From Alistipes sp. (GTDB lineage Bacteria > Bacteroidota > Bacteroidia > Bacteroidales > Rikenellaceae): DNA of 40,221 nucleotides. Under the pieces are notes generated by a model. The model had not been told where the DNA came from, searched no databases, and saw only the letters and a list, made by a program, of their open reading frames with translations. The DNA lies in assembly GCA_017631285.1 (NCBI GenBank), contig JAGBTO010000018.1, positions 1 to 40,221 of the forward strand, given 5' to 3'. The position numbers were made by a program, and so were the translations under genes. The first letter of the stretch is position 1, and the number at the start of each line of letters is the position of its first letter. Below are positions 26,959 through 35,530 of the stretch, one piece after another.

Positions 26959-29787
26959 CTAAAATATCATCTTGCGTAAAAATTCACCTGTGGCGCTACG
27001 TTTAGATTGTGCAATTTCTTGAGGTGAACCTGTGGCAATAACTTCTCCACCTCCTGCACCACCCTCGGGGCCTATGTCGATAATGTGGTCGGCAACCTTA
27101 ATCACGTCGAGGTTGTGTTCGATTATGATAGCTGTGTTGCCTCTATCTACAAGTTTGTTGATTACGCACAATAGCTGGCGTATATCCTCAAAGTGTAAAC
27201 CCGTAGTTGGCTCGTCAAGGATATATAAGGTGTGTCCTGTGTCGCTTTTGGCAAGTTCAGCCGCGAGCTTTATACGTTGGCTCTCACCTCCCGAAAGAGT
27301 CGTGCAAGGCTGTCCCAATGTGAGATATCCCAAACCAACATCTTGAATAGCTTTTAATTTCTGGTATATCGATGGTATGTTGGCGAAGAAATCCACTGCA
27401 ATATTAACTGTCATATTCAATATGTCGTTAATATTCTTGCCCTTGTACTTTACTTCGAGAGTCTCCTTGTTGTAGCGATTGCCACCACAACTCTTGCATC
27501 GAACATATACATCTGGCAAGAAGTTCATTTCGATAGTCTGCACGCCTGCACCACGGCACTCTTCGCATCTTCCGCCCTTGACATTAAATGAGAATCGTCC
27601 TGCCTTAAAACCGCGTATCTGTGCATCGGGTGTTGCTTCAAAGAGCTTGCGTATGTCGGAAAATACGTTGGCGTATGTGGCAGGATTGCTACGAGGAGTT
27701 CGCCCAATGGGTGACTGGTCCACTACGACAAGTTTGTCGATATGTTCCATACCCTCGATATTGTCATACTCCAAAGGTTGGTCGAATGAGCGATATAGTT
27801 TGCGGCTTAGTATTGGGCGAAGAGTCTCGTTTACGAGCGTTGACTTACCCGAACCACTTACGCCTGTTACACATATAAACTTTCCTAGAGGAAACTCCAC
27901 GTCGATATTCTTGAGATTGTTACCTCGTGCTCCTCGCAATACTATTTTTTTGCCGGTGCCTTCGCGCAAAGTTTCCGATCTTTCTATCTTGCGACGGCCA
28001 CATAAATAGTCGGCTGTAATTGCGCCTGAATTTATAATATCATCAATTGTGCCTGATGCAACAATATTTCCACCTCGACGACCTGCTTTTGGACCCACAT
28101 CGACGATGAAGTCGGCCGAACGCATCATGTCTTCGTCGTGCTCAACTACGATGACCGAGTTGCCTGCGTCGCGCAACTCCTTGAGGGTATTGATTAAACG
28201 TTGGTTGTCGCGTTGGTGTAATCCAATGCTGGGTTCGTCGAGAATGTAGAGTACATTGACGAGTTTTGAACCTATTTGTGTGGCAAGTCGTATGCGCTGA
28301 CTCTCACCTCCCGAAAGAGAACGCGCTGAACGACTCAGCGATAGATAGCCCAATCCGACCTCAACCAAAAAATGTAGGCGCTCGCGTATCTCTTTAATTA
28401 TCTCTTGCGCAATCTTCTGTTCTTTGGCATTTAGGTGTTCCTCGATGGTGGATATCCATGCAGCAAAATCTAATATTGACATGGATGATACCTCTGCGAT
28501 ATTTTTTCCTCCGATTCTAAATTGCAATGCCTCTTTTTTTAGGCGTGAACCACCACATACGCTACATGGGCGATACATCAGGAACTGATCTCTCCATTTC
28601 TGACCCTTCTTTGACTCTTCGTCGTCACTTTGCTGAACATACTCGGCTATTCCTTCCCAAGGAATCATCCTGCGCCCAGACATTGAGGTGAATTCCGATA
28701 AATCAATTGTGAGAGGCTTTGGATCTCCATAAAGAATGGCGTTTATACCCTCCTCGGAAATTGTGTCAATGGGATCTTCGAGAGTGAAGTCATAACGTTT
28801 TCCAAGGAGTGTTAGCAAGGCGAAAATTTTGTTATTCTTTTGCTTGCCAATTGGCTCGATACCACCTTCGCTTAATGAAAGTTTGTCATCGGGAATGATT
28901 TTTTTAATGTCAAATACAGCTTCTACACCTAAACCGCTGCATCGGGGGCAGGCTCCTTGTGGAGAGTTGAACGAGAAGGTGTGTGGCGCTGGATCTTCAA
29001 ATGCAACACCGGTTGAAGGACACATTAGATGGCGCGAGTAATAGCGCAAGCCATCTGCCTCGTAGTCGTATATTGCCATTGTGCCCTTGCCTTGGCGCAT
29101 AGCCTCTTTTAGTGATGCCATTATGCGATCTTCGGCACTGCTGTTTATCCGCATTCTATCCACCACAAGGTCTATGGTGTGAATTTTGTAGCGGTCAAGT
29201 TTCATGCCTGAGGATATTTCGCGTATTTCACCGTCAATACGAGCATAGATGTATCCTCTTTTTGAAAGTGATTCAAAAAGCTCTCGATAGTGACCCTTGC
29301 GCCCCTTTACAATGGGGGCCATAAATGCAACCTTGCGAGATTCAAAGCCTTCAATGATTAGCTTGCATATCTGCTCGTCGGAGTAGTGAATCATCTCCTC
29401 GCCAGTAATGGGGGAGTAGGCTTTGGCTACACGGGCATACAGAAGTCTTAAGAAGTCATTAATCTCGGTTACGGTGCCGACTGTTGAACGAGGATTCTTG
29501 TTTGTCGTTTTTTGTTCAATGGCAACCACAGGGCTGAGTCCTGTGATTTTATCAACATCGGGGCGTTCCATTGTGCCGACAAACTGACGTGCATAAGTCG
29601 ATAACGTCTCCATATATCGTCGTTGTCCTTCGGCATATATCGTGTCAAAAGCCAATGACGATTTACCTGATCCTGAAAGCCCAGTTATAACTACTAATGC
29701 ATAACGGGGTATCGCGATATCCACATTCTTTAGATTGTGGACACGTGCTCCTGTGACTACTATTTTATCTTCTTCGTGAAATTTCAT
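26959..29787 (-). CDS. uvrA: Excinuclease ABC subunit UvrA
   Basis: UvrA is the damage-recognition ATPase of nucleotide excision repair and loads UvrB at lesions. The 942-residue protein has two ABC modules: Walker A GLSGSGKSS at 36-44 and GVSGSGKST near 645, two LSGGESQRI signatures, and Walker B segments VLYILDEPS and TLYILDEPT. The C-terminal zinc finger (CEECRGAGVQ ... CKSCGG) is complete. The first finger reads MCPSTG then ACPRC, so one of its usual four cysteines is a threonine. The length is normal. The gene starts directly after the stop codon of the TauE-like permease gene with no base between (TAAATG). Confidence 0.97.
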   Translation of the reverse strand: MKFHEEDKIVVTGARVHNLKNVDIAIPRYALVVITGLSGSGKSSLAFDTIYAEGQRRYMETLSTYARQFVGTMERPDVDKITGLSPVVAIEQKTTNKNPRSTVGTVTEINDFLRLLYARVAKAYSPITGEEMIHYSDEQICKLIIEGFESRKVAFMAPIVKGRKGHYRELFESLSKRGYIYARIDGEIREISSGMKLDRYKIHTIDLVVDRMRINSSAEDRIMASLKEAMRQGKGTMAIYDYEADGLRYYSRHLMCPSTGVAFEDPAPHTFSFNSPQGACPRCSGLGVEAVFDIKKIIPDDKLSLSEGGIEPIGKQKNNKIFALLTLLGKRYDFTLEDPIDTISEEGINAILYGDPKPLTIDLSEFTSMSGRRMIPWEGIAEYVQQSDDEESKKGQKWRDQFLMYRPCSVCGGSRLKKEALQFRIGGKNIAEVSSMSILDFAAWISTIEEHLNAKEQKIAQEIIKEIRERLHFLVEVGLGYLSLSRSARSLSGGESQRIRLATQIGSKLVNVLYILDEPSIGLHQRDNQRLINTLKELRDAGNSVIVVEHDEDMMRSADFIVDVGPKAGRRGGNIVASGTIDDIINSGAITADYLCGRRKIERSETLREGTGKKIVLRGARGNNLKNIDVEFPLGKFICVTGVSGSGKSTLVNETLRPILSRKLYRSFDQPLEYDNIEGMEHIDKLVVVDQSPIGRTPRSNPATYANVFSDIRKLFEATPDAQIRGFKAGRFSFNVKGGRCEECRGAGVQTIEMNFLPDVYVRCKSCGGNRYNKETLEVKYKGKNINDILNMTVNIAVDFFANIPSIYQKLKAIQDVGLGYLTLGQPCTTLSGGESQRIKLAAELAKSDTGHTLYILDEPTTGLHFEDIRQLLCVINKLVDRGNTAIIIEHNLDVIKVADHIIDIGPEGGAGGGEVIATGSPQEIAQSKRSATGEFLRKMIF

Positions 29788-30603
29788 TTAACAAACAATA
29801 CAACCGTGACCAAAATAGCTTAATATGGCATGCATCCATTCGTGTAATGATATGAGCCCTATTAAATCGGCAAAACATATAACCAATATGGTCATTGTAA
29901 ACCAGCGAACAAACTTCACTCCCCAATTAATTGCAAAATGAGATGCGAATGCAGCTCCAATAACATTGCCAATGCCATGCCATAAGCCAAATGCATAGTC
30001 TACTTGGTCGTTCATTATAAATACAACCAACGAGAAAGGTGTTGCCAAAAATATGATGAATCCCTTGATGACATTTGCTGTTATTATATCCAATTTCATC
30101 GACCAAATAGTTACGGCTAAAATTACATAACCCAAGCCAATATAGATATATCCTCCGTAGAATCCCAACAATAAAAACCAGATGTAATGCCACCAACGAA
30201 TTATTAACGGGTGACCACCATGTATGCTTGGTGTCTTGTGACTTTGGTCAATAATCATATATACCAACACAATGGTTAGTACCACTGCCATACAAATTGT
30301 GAAAATGGTATCGCTGATTTTTGTGGCAACAAGTGAACCTGCGATATTTCCAATTACGGCGGGAATAGCCAACTTTAAACCACTTTTGATGTCAAGCATT
30401 CGCTTGCGTAAGAACGTGAGTGTGGCAGTGAAATTTTGCAGAATAACAGCGATGCGATTTGTTCCATTAGCTACGCCAATAGGAAGACCCAAGACCGTGA
30501 AAAGAGTCATGGTGATAATCGCACCACCACCCGCTAGGGTGTTGATAATTCCTACTAATATACCTGAAATAATCAAGAATATTTCAACAATATAGTTGCC
30601 CAT
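29788..30603 (-). CDS. TauE/SafE family permease
   Basis: This 271-residue inner-membrane protein has about eight hydrophobic segments and the TauE/SafE N-terminal pattern GILVGIINTLAGGGAIITM with a repeat-like second half (GFYGGYIYIGLGYVILAV). Members export sulfite, sulfoacetate or other organosulfur anions, or have no known substrate. None can be assigned here. Its stop codon abuts the uvrA start codon, so the two are co-transcribed and translationally coupled, with no obvious functional link. Confidence 0.85.
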   Translation of the reverse strand: MGNYIVEIFLIISGILVGIINTLAGGGAIITMTLFTVLGLPIGVANGTNRIAVILQNFTATLTFLRKRMLDIKSGLKLAIPAVIGNIAGSLVATKISDTIFTICMAVVLTIVLVYMIIDQSHKTPSIHGGHPLIIRWWHYIWFLLLGFYGGYIYIGLGYVILAVTIWSMKLDIITANVIKGFIIFLATPFSLVVFIMNDQVDYAFGLWHGIGNVIGAAFASHFAINWGVKFVRWFTMTILVICFADLIGLISLHEWMHAILSYFGHGCIVC

Positions 30604-30626
30604 ATGCCTAATTTTTTTTCATTTTA

Positions 30627-30657
30627 CGAAGATACAAAAAAAACGACAAAAGATAAA
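30627..30657 (-). promoter_or_regulatory. Predicted promoter of the tauE-uvrA operon
   Basis: On the minus strand TATCTTCG (30627-30634) has TTTA (30654-30657) 19 bases upstream; each box is one base from consensus. The upstream box lies in the loop of the preceding terminator hairpin. Confidence 0.5.
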
Positions 30658-30676
30658 CACTTTTGCCGTTTTTTTT
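30636..30676. terminator. Terminator of the cvfB-like/methyltransferase operon
   Basis: Arms 30636-30652 and 30660-30676 pair over 17 positions with one A-C mismatch (core CAAAAG/CTTTTG plus A/T tails) around a 7-base loop. On the minus strand it lies 6 bases after the methyltransferase stop codon and ends in a T-run. Confidence 0.75.
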
Positions 30677-30682
30677 ATTTTG

Positions 30683-31447
30683 CTATTTCGTTGCAATGAA
30701 ATATAAATCGAAACTTTGCGGAGTAATTTTGTCTATTGTGTAGTCGCTCATCTCGATAGAACGGGTCAGCTCGTTGTTTTGTTTGAGCAGTCGTCGTCGA
30801 TTTAAACGATTCATTATGTCGTATGGAATTTGCAGAACTTTGCGAGGCAGTCGATGCTGAAGGTCCAAAAAGTCGAAACGCATAATTCGTTCAATGCTTT
30901 TACGGTTTTGTTCGTAATATTGCATTACCTTTTCGTTGCCATTCACGCCAAATGCCTCAATGTGGGAAAAGTCATTTGATAAAAGGTCTTTGAATTCCAA
31001 TTCTGTATATTCTCTAATATGCCACGGATTGCGTGTTAGTGATGTGGGAGCGTTAGGTGTGGATACTATAAATTTTCCACCCTTACGCAAAATCCTACTT
31101 ACCTCCTTTACAAATTTCTTGTCATGCTTAATATGCTCGATAACTTGAAATGAGATTACGTAATCAAAACTTTCGTCTGCAAATCCTATTGGCGGCACCT
31201 CCATCTGTTGGAATGTTGCATTTGCTGGTAGGGTAGCATCGTATGCTTGACTCTTATCTACTGTCACATATTTTTTTGCCGATGGAGCTATCACCTCTAT
31301 GCCATATCCCATTCCCGTGCCAATTTCCAATACATCGCCACTTACCAAACTTGCAGCATGATGATAAGCTAATATTGAGCGTTGGAATACATAGTTGTCC
31401 GAAGCATCGGCACGTGAAACTCGCTCTGCCGTGTGAAGTTGCACCAT
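30683..31447 (-). CDS. Class I SAM-dependent methyltransferase
   Basis: This 254-residue cytoplasmic protein has a Methyltransf_11-type core: motif I VLEIGTGMGYG near residues 40-50, the acidic residue ending strand 2 in YVTVDKSQ, FDYVISFQVIEHIKHD near 110-125 and ILRKGGKFIVSTPN near 140-153. The C-terminal 90 residues are basic and do not suggest a substrate. Its start is one base after the stop of the CvfB-like gene (TAG-A-ATG), so the pair is translationally coupled. An RNA or translation-factor substrate is possible from context, but this is inference only. Confidence 0.85.
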   Translation of the reverse strand: MVQLHTAERVSRADASDNYVFQRSILAYHHAASLVSGDVLEIGTGMGYGIEVIAPSAKKYVTVDKSQAYDATLPANATFQQMEVPPIGFADESFDYVISFQVIEHIKHDKKFVKEVSRILRKGGKFIVSTPNAPTSLTRNPWHIREYTELEFKDLLSNDFSHIEAFGVNGNEKVMQYYEQNRKSIERIMRFDFLDLQHRLPRKVLQIPYDIMNRLNRRRLLKQNNELTRSIEMSDYTIDKITPQSFDLYFIATK

Positions 31448-31448
31448 T

Positions 31449-32279
31449 CTATTTCAGTTTTATGCTTTCTCCATCAGTCTCTATTACGCCTCGCTTGAGC
31501 AATATGCCAACGGCACGTTTGAAGACCTTTTTACTCATCTGCGTAAGTGCATGCACCTTTTCGGGTGAGGAGTTATCACCAATTGAAATCATGCCTCCAT
31601 TATCCTTGATTAGGGTGAGCAAGTCGTCAGCGGAGTTTGCTACTCCGTCATATCCCTCCTGACGTAGGGTTAGGTCAATGCGATTGTCGTCGGTAATACG
31701 TCGAACATAACCTTCCATACGGTCGCCAATCTTCACAGGCTTGAAGATCTGATTTTTGTAAAGCATTCCCCAATGGCGTGAATCTATAATGGCACGGTAA
31801 CCAATAGGACTCTCCGATGCGATTAAAATATCCACTTTCTGGCGAGGCTTGATGGTGATGATGTCGTTGTCGATAAATGGCTTAAGCTTCATTGTAGCTA
31901 CACAGCGTCCTGTAATGTTATCTACGTACATCCATACAATGTAGCTTTTACCCGCCAAGACACCCCCTTGTTGGTTGCGGTTAGGTAGGAATAGGTCCTT
32001 ACCCGCTAAACCCCAATCAAGAAATGCACCATGGATATTCTTATCCACAACCTTTAAGCATGCAGCCTTCCCCTCAGTGATTAGTGGTCGGTCGGTTGTA
32101 GCTACTAATCTATCCTCTGAATCGTGATAAACAAATACTTCAATTTCATCACCCTCCTTATTTTCTAACGATACATAGCGGTTTGGTAATAAAACCTCCT
32201 GTCCATCTTCGTCTATGAGGTATAGTCCAAAATCTGATATGCGATTAACTTTTAAAGTTTGTATGTGTCCAACTTTCAT
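31449..32279 (-). CDS. CvfB-like S1 domain RNA-binding protein
   Basis: This 276-residue protein matches the CvfB/YitL family: an N-terminal S1-like domain (MKVGHIQTLKVNRISDFGLY ...), a second S1-like domain with GAFLDWGLAGKDLFLPN, a third with PVKIGDRMEGYVRRITDDNRIDL, and a C-terminal winged helix (ALTQMSKKVFKRAVGILLKRG). CvfB proteins bind RNA and modulate gene expression, including virulence factors in Staphylococcus. The length is normal. It heads a two-gene operon with the methyltransferase and has a consensus -7 box upstream. Confidence 0.88.
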   Translation of the reverse strand: MKVGHIQTLKVNRISDFGLYLIDEDGQEVLLPNRYVSLENKEGDEIEVFVYHDSEDRLVATTDRPLITEGKAACLKVVDKNIHGAFLDWGLAGKDLFLPNRNQQGGVLAGKSYIVWMYVDNITGRCVATMKLKPFIDNDIITIKPRQKVDILIASESPIGYRAIIDSRHWGMLYKNQIFKPVKIGDRMEGYVRRITDDNRIDLTLRQEGYDGVANSADDLLTLIKDNGGMISIGDNSSPEKVHALTQMSKKVFKRAVGILLKRGVIETDGESIKLK

Positions 32280-32301
32280 CTTCTAATGTGCTTATTTTGT
32301 G

Positions 32302-32309
32302 CAAAGATA
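32302..32309 (-). promoter_or_regulatory. Predicted -7 box of the cvfB-like gene
   Basis: TATCTTTG on the minus strand lies 22 bases upstream of the start codon. The -33 region is occupied by a 7-base-period AT-rich array, with TTTA rather than TTTG. Confidence 0.5.
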
Positions 32310-32319
32310 CTTAATAATT

Positions 32320-32347
32320 CAAAATTTAAAATTTAAAACTCGAAATT
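32320..32347. repeat. 7-base-period array upstream of the cvfB-like gene
   Basis: Four heptamers read CAAAATT, TAAAATT, TAAAACT, CGAAATT. They have the same period and sense as the array at 25671-25698 upstream of nusB. Confidence 0.5.
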
Positions 32348-32383
32348 ATCTACATTCGGTAAATAAAATTGCTATTTTAAATC

Positions 32384-35300
32384 CTAAGGTTCAACTTTTA
32401 CAATCTCACCCAATGTTAAATACCATATATATCCTTCCACTGATGTGTATCCCATTTGCAGCAGCAGAGTCATGTAGTTTTCAATTTGTCGATGATGAGA
32501 TCGGAGTTTTTCACCGCCAAATTTGTAATCTACGACAACGGCTCTGTCGCCTTTTATCATTACGCGGTCAGGACGACGTGTTCCCACAATGTGTTTGCCT
32601 ATAATGTCATTTTCATTGCGCACTTCATCCCACTCTTCAAACCATGTTCGCACCTGCTCACGATCGAACTCTCGTTGCATTATCGCTTGTAACTCGGTTG
32701 ACTGTTCGGGACTAATCTTTCCCGCTTTACAAGCTTGTTTTATTTTGATTTCAATGTCGGCTAAATTTGTTGCTTCGCAAAGTATGCTATGCATGAGTAT
32801 TCCCATGCTGCGCTGTGTGTGTGCCGTAGTCTGCTCTTCGAAGTAACGTAGCTGAGGCAGGCTGAGACGCATTTTTGCGATGGTTGTTGGATAACTATTT
32901 ACTAATATGTTTGTGATAGACTCATTGGTGGAACTCTTTTTTTCAGAATAGGTTACCTTTGTGCCATATTCAGCAACTTGACGTTCTGTGTCGTCCTGTG
33001 AGTTTACATTGTCCTCGACGGCGTTCCATAACAGTTTGCCAGTGCTATTTTCTGTTGCATTACTTGGTATGAATGCGTATAGTTCCTCCTTGGCTCGTGT
33101 TAGAGCTACATATAGTAGGTTTATGTTATCTACATGTGAATATACCTTCTCGCGGAAGTAGTCTTCGCTGAAGATGCTGTTTTCCATGTCGTTCTTGTAG
33201 TTTATAGGAAAACGCCCGATGCGAGCCAAGTCGTCAGACTTATCATTGGGCTCGGCCCATACGAAATTACGCGCTCGAGGATTTAGGCCCCAACTGCAAT
33301 AAGGTATGATTACAATCCTCTTCTCAAGACCTTTTGCCTTGTGTATTGTTATCAGTTCAATCGTATTGTCACTCTTCTCTACACTAAGTGATTTGTGGGC
33401 ACCTTTTTCATCCCACATCTTCAAAAATAGTTGTATGTCGGCAATCTTCGATGTGTTGAATGTGATGATTTGTTCGTGTAGTGCCTGCAGATATGCAATA
33501 TTGTCAGTGTTTGCATGTAGCGAGTAGTGTGATACAATATGCTCAAATGCCTCTTCTGGTGTAAGCTGGCTTAATTTTGATAGGAAATCCATCTCGTCAT
33601 CATCAAACATTTCGGAGTAGGATCTACCTAAATAATGGTTAATTATAGCTCGGCTGATTGAGTCTTTGTGATTTTGAGATAGACGCATTACAGCAATTAC
33701 AAATTGGCTTACTGGTGAATTCCCTACAATAAGCGAATCTTGTGTCATGATATTGAAATCATTATTGCGACGCTTATACTCCAAAAGAATGTTGGCAGCT
33801 CGAGCTCCGTCGTTTTTATCTCGGCAAAGAATCATGATGTCCTTATAGGAATAACCACGTTCTATGGCAGATTCTATGCACTCCACCAGTGGCGGTTCGC
33901 TATCTTTGTTGAAGCGTTCAACTTTTACATAACCCTCTTGAGTGGACTCTCTTTTTGTCGTCTGTGCGTGATCTCGGTACGCCGAACTGAGTGTGTTGTG
34001 AAGTTCGGCAAATGTTTCTCGACTTAATTTATGCTCCTCTACGGCGTTGCACAACTCCTGGTTTAATGCTGCGTTGTCTTCTGCAACGATGCGGCTTATT
34101 GCCATGTTGTTAAACTCGACAACTTGCTTTAGACTACGGTAGTTATTTGACATAATTTCCACCTCGGTGTTGTCATGCCCTAGAGAGTTTTCTACGCCAT
34201 TTTTGAGTATGCGCCAGTCTCCACCTCTCCAACGATATATTGACTGCTTTACGTCACCTACGATAAGTACCGAGTTATCCTCAGATTGGGCCATGGCATT
34301 CTGCAACAAGGGGATGAAATTTTCCCACTCCTTCGCCGACGTGTCCTGGAACTCGTCAATCATATAGCGCTCAAATCGGTTGCCTATTTTCTCGTAGATA
34401 AATGGCGCGTCGTTACCGGTAACAAAACGTGAAAGAATAAATTTTGTTTCAGGTAGCAACATAACACCCTCTGCATCACATTGTGTACGCACCTTGTCGT
34501 AGATGTCTTGCAATAGCGCGTAGCTGCGGAATGTTGCTTTAATAAACGGTAATGAACTCCATAATTTTCGGTTATTATCGTAAATCGTGCACAACTCTGC
34601 TAATAATGGCTGCAATTGTATGGCTAATATAGAAATTTGCTCTTTTTCAATCTTTTTTACTCCCGATGCAGCCCAATTGTCGAGTGTGGTTGTACGCATG
34701 CGGATTTTGTTATTGGGCACTATGGGTTCTTCTTTCGCAGCCATTGCGAAAAAATATACAATTCCTTTGCTCTTGCCAAAGAAATGTTCGGTGGATAACC
34801 CCGATGATGTAATTATCTTCATAGCTTGCTCGCCAACTTTTTTGCTTTGAGCCTTTGCTTTAGCTGAGCGAATTTCTGCATGGCGTATGATTTTTAATAA
34901 CTCCTCTTTTGGGGTAGAGTTAAGGATGGTTTGTTTGTTGCTCTCCTTAAATAATTCCTGACCCAGCGAAAGAATCTTGTTGCGTATATCCCAACGTTGT
35001 CCCTCTTCAATGCTCTCTTCGGCAAATTCAAGAATCCATCGTTGCAACATCTCATCGGTCGTAATGTCTTCAATTAGAGCATCAGTGCTTTGTGAAAGTA
35101 TTGTGGAGGTATCCAACTCGATGTTGTAATTTATGTCGATACCCAATTCTTTGATAAAGGCTCTCAGTATGCGCTGAAAGAATTTATCAATAGTGAGAAT
35201 GGTAAAACGAGAATAGTCGTGCAGTATGCTACTTTGAATGGCTTTAGCACGTTTGATAATCTCTGCTTGATTTAGCTTTAAGTCGGTTTGCAGATTGTCC

Positions 35301-35521
35301 AGATAACTACTCTGCTGTGGTGCCACAATGATGGTGTGTATTTCGTTTAATATACGACTCTTCATCTCCTCGGTAGCCTTGTTTGTAAAGGTCACAGCGA
35401 GTATTGCACGATAGAGATATGGTTTCGCATCATGATATTTTATTACATCATGTACAAATTTATAAGCCAATCGGTATGTCTTGCCAGAACCTGCGCTGGC
35501 ACTTAAAATCTTTGCTCTCAT
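32384..35521 (-). CDS. AddA/RecB-like UvrD helicase with C-terminal nuclease domain
   Basis: This 1045-residue protein is the helicase-nuclease half of an AddAB-type complex that processes double-strand breaks for RecA. Walker A SASAGSGKT is at 7-15; motif II is in YMIDEFQDTS, motif III in VGDVKQSIYRWRGGDW and motif VI in LLYVALTRAKEELY. The C-terminal PD-(D/E)XK nuclease has RPDRVMIKGDRAVVVDYKFG, with the catalytic D and DYK. It starts 9 bases after the nuclease partner gene, so the two make one operon in B-A order. The Bacteroidota form is diverged from the Bacillus proteins, so I leave the symbol empty. Confidence 0.88.
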   Translation of the reverse strand: MRAKILSASAGSGKTYRLAYKFVHDVIKYHDAKPYLYRAILAVTFTNKATEEMKSRILNEIHTIIVAPQQSSYLDNLQTDLKLNQAEIIKRAKAIQSSILHDYSRFTILTIDKFFQRILRAFIKELGIDINYNIELDTSTILSQSTDALIEDITTDEMLQRWILEFAEESIEEGQRWDIRNKILSLGQELFKESNKQTILNSTPKEELLKIIRHAEIRSAKAKAQSKKVGEQAMKIITSSGLSTEHFFGKSKGIVYFFAMAAKEEPIVPNNKIRMRTTTLDNWAASGVKKIEKEQISILAIQLQPLLAELCTIYDNNRKLWSSLPFIKATFRSYALLQDIYDKVRTQCDAEGVMLLPETKFILSRFVTGNDAPFIYEKIGNRFERYMIDEFQDTSAKEWENFIPLLQNAMAQSEDNSVLIVGDVKQSIYRWRGGDWRILKNGVENSLGHDNTEVEIMSNNYRSLKQVVEFNNMAISRIVAEDNAALNQELCNAVEEHKLSRETFAELHNTLSSAYRDHAQTTKRESTQEGYVKVERFNKDSEPPLVECIESAIERGYSYKDIMILCRDKNDGARAANILLEYKRRNNDFNIMTQDSLIVGNSPVSQFVIAVMRLSQNHKDSISRAIINHYLGRSYSEMFDDDEMDFLSKLSQLTPEEAFEHIVSHYSLHANTDNIAYLQALHEQIITFNTSKIADIQLFLKMWDEKGAHKSLSVEKSDNTIELITIHKAKGLEKRIVIIPYCSWGLNPRARNFVWAEPNDKSDDLARIGRFPINYKNDMENSIFSEDYFREKVYSHVDNINLLYVALTRAKEELYAFIPSNATENSTGKLLWNAVEDNVNSQDDTERQVAEYGTKVTYSEKKSSTNESITNILVNSYPTTIAKMRLSLPQLRYFEEQTTAHTQRSMGILMHSILCEATNLADIEIKIKQACKAGKISPEQSTELQAIMQREFDREQVRTWFEEWDEVRNENDIIGKHIVGTRRPDRVMIKGDRAVVVDYKFGGEKLRSHHRQIENYMTLLLQMGYTSVEGYIWYLTLGEIVKVEP

Positions 35522-35530
35522 CCTTGTTAT

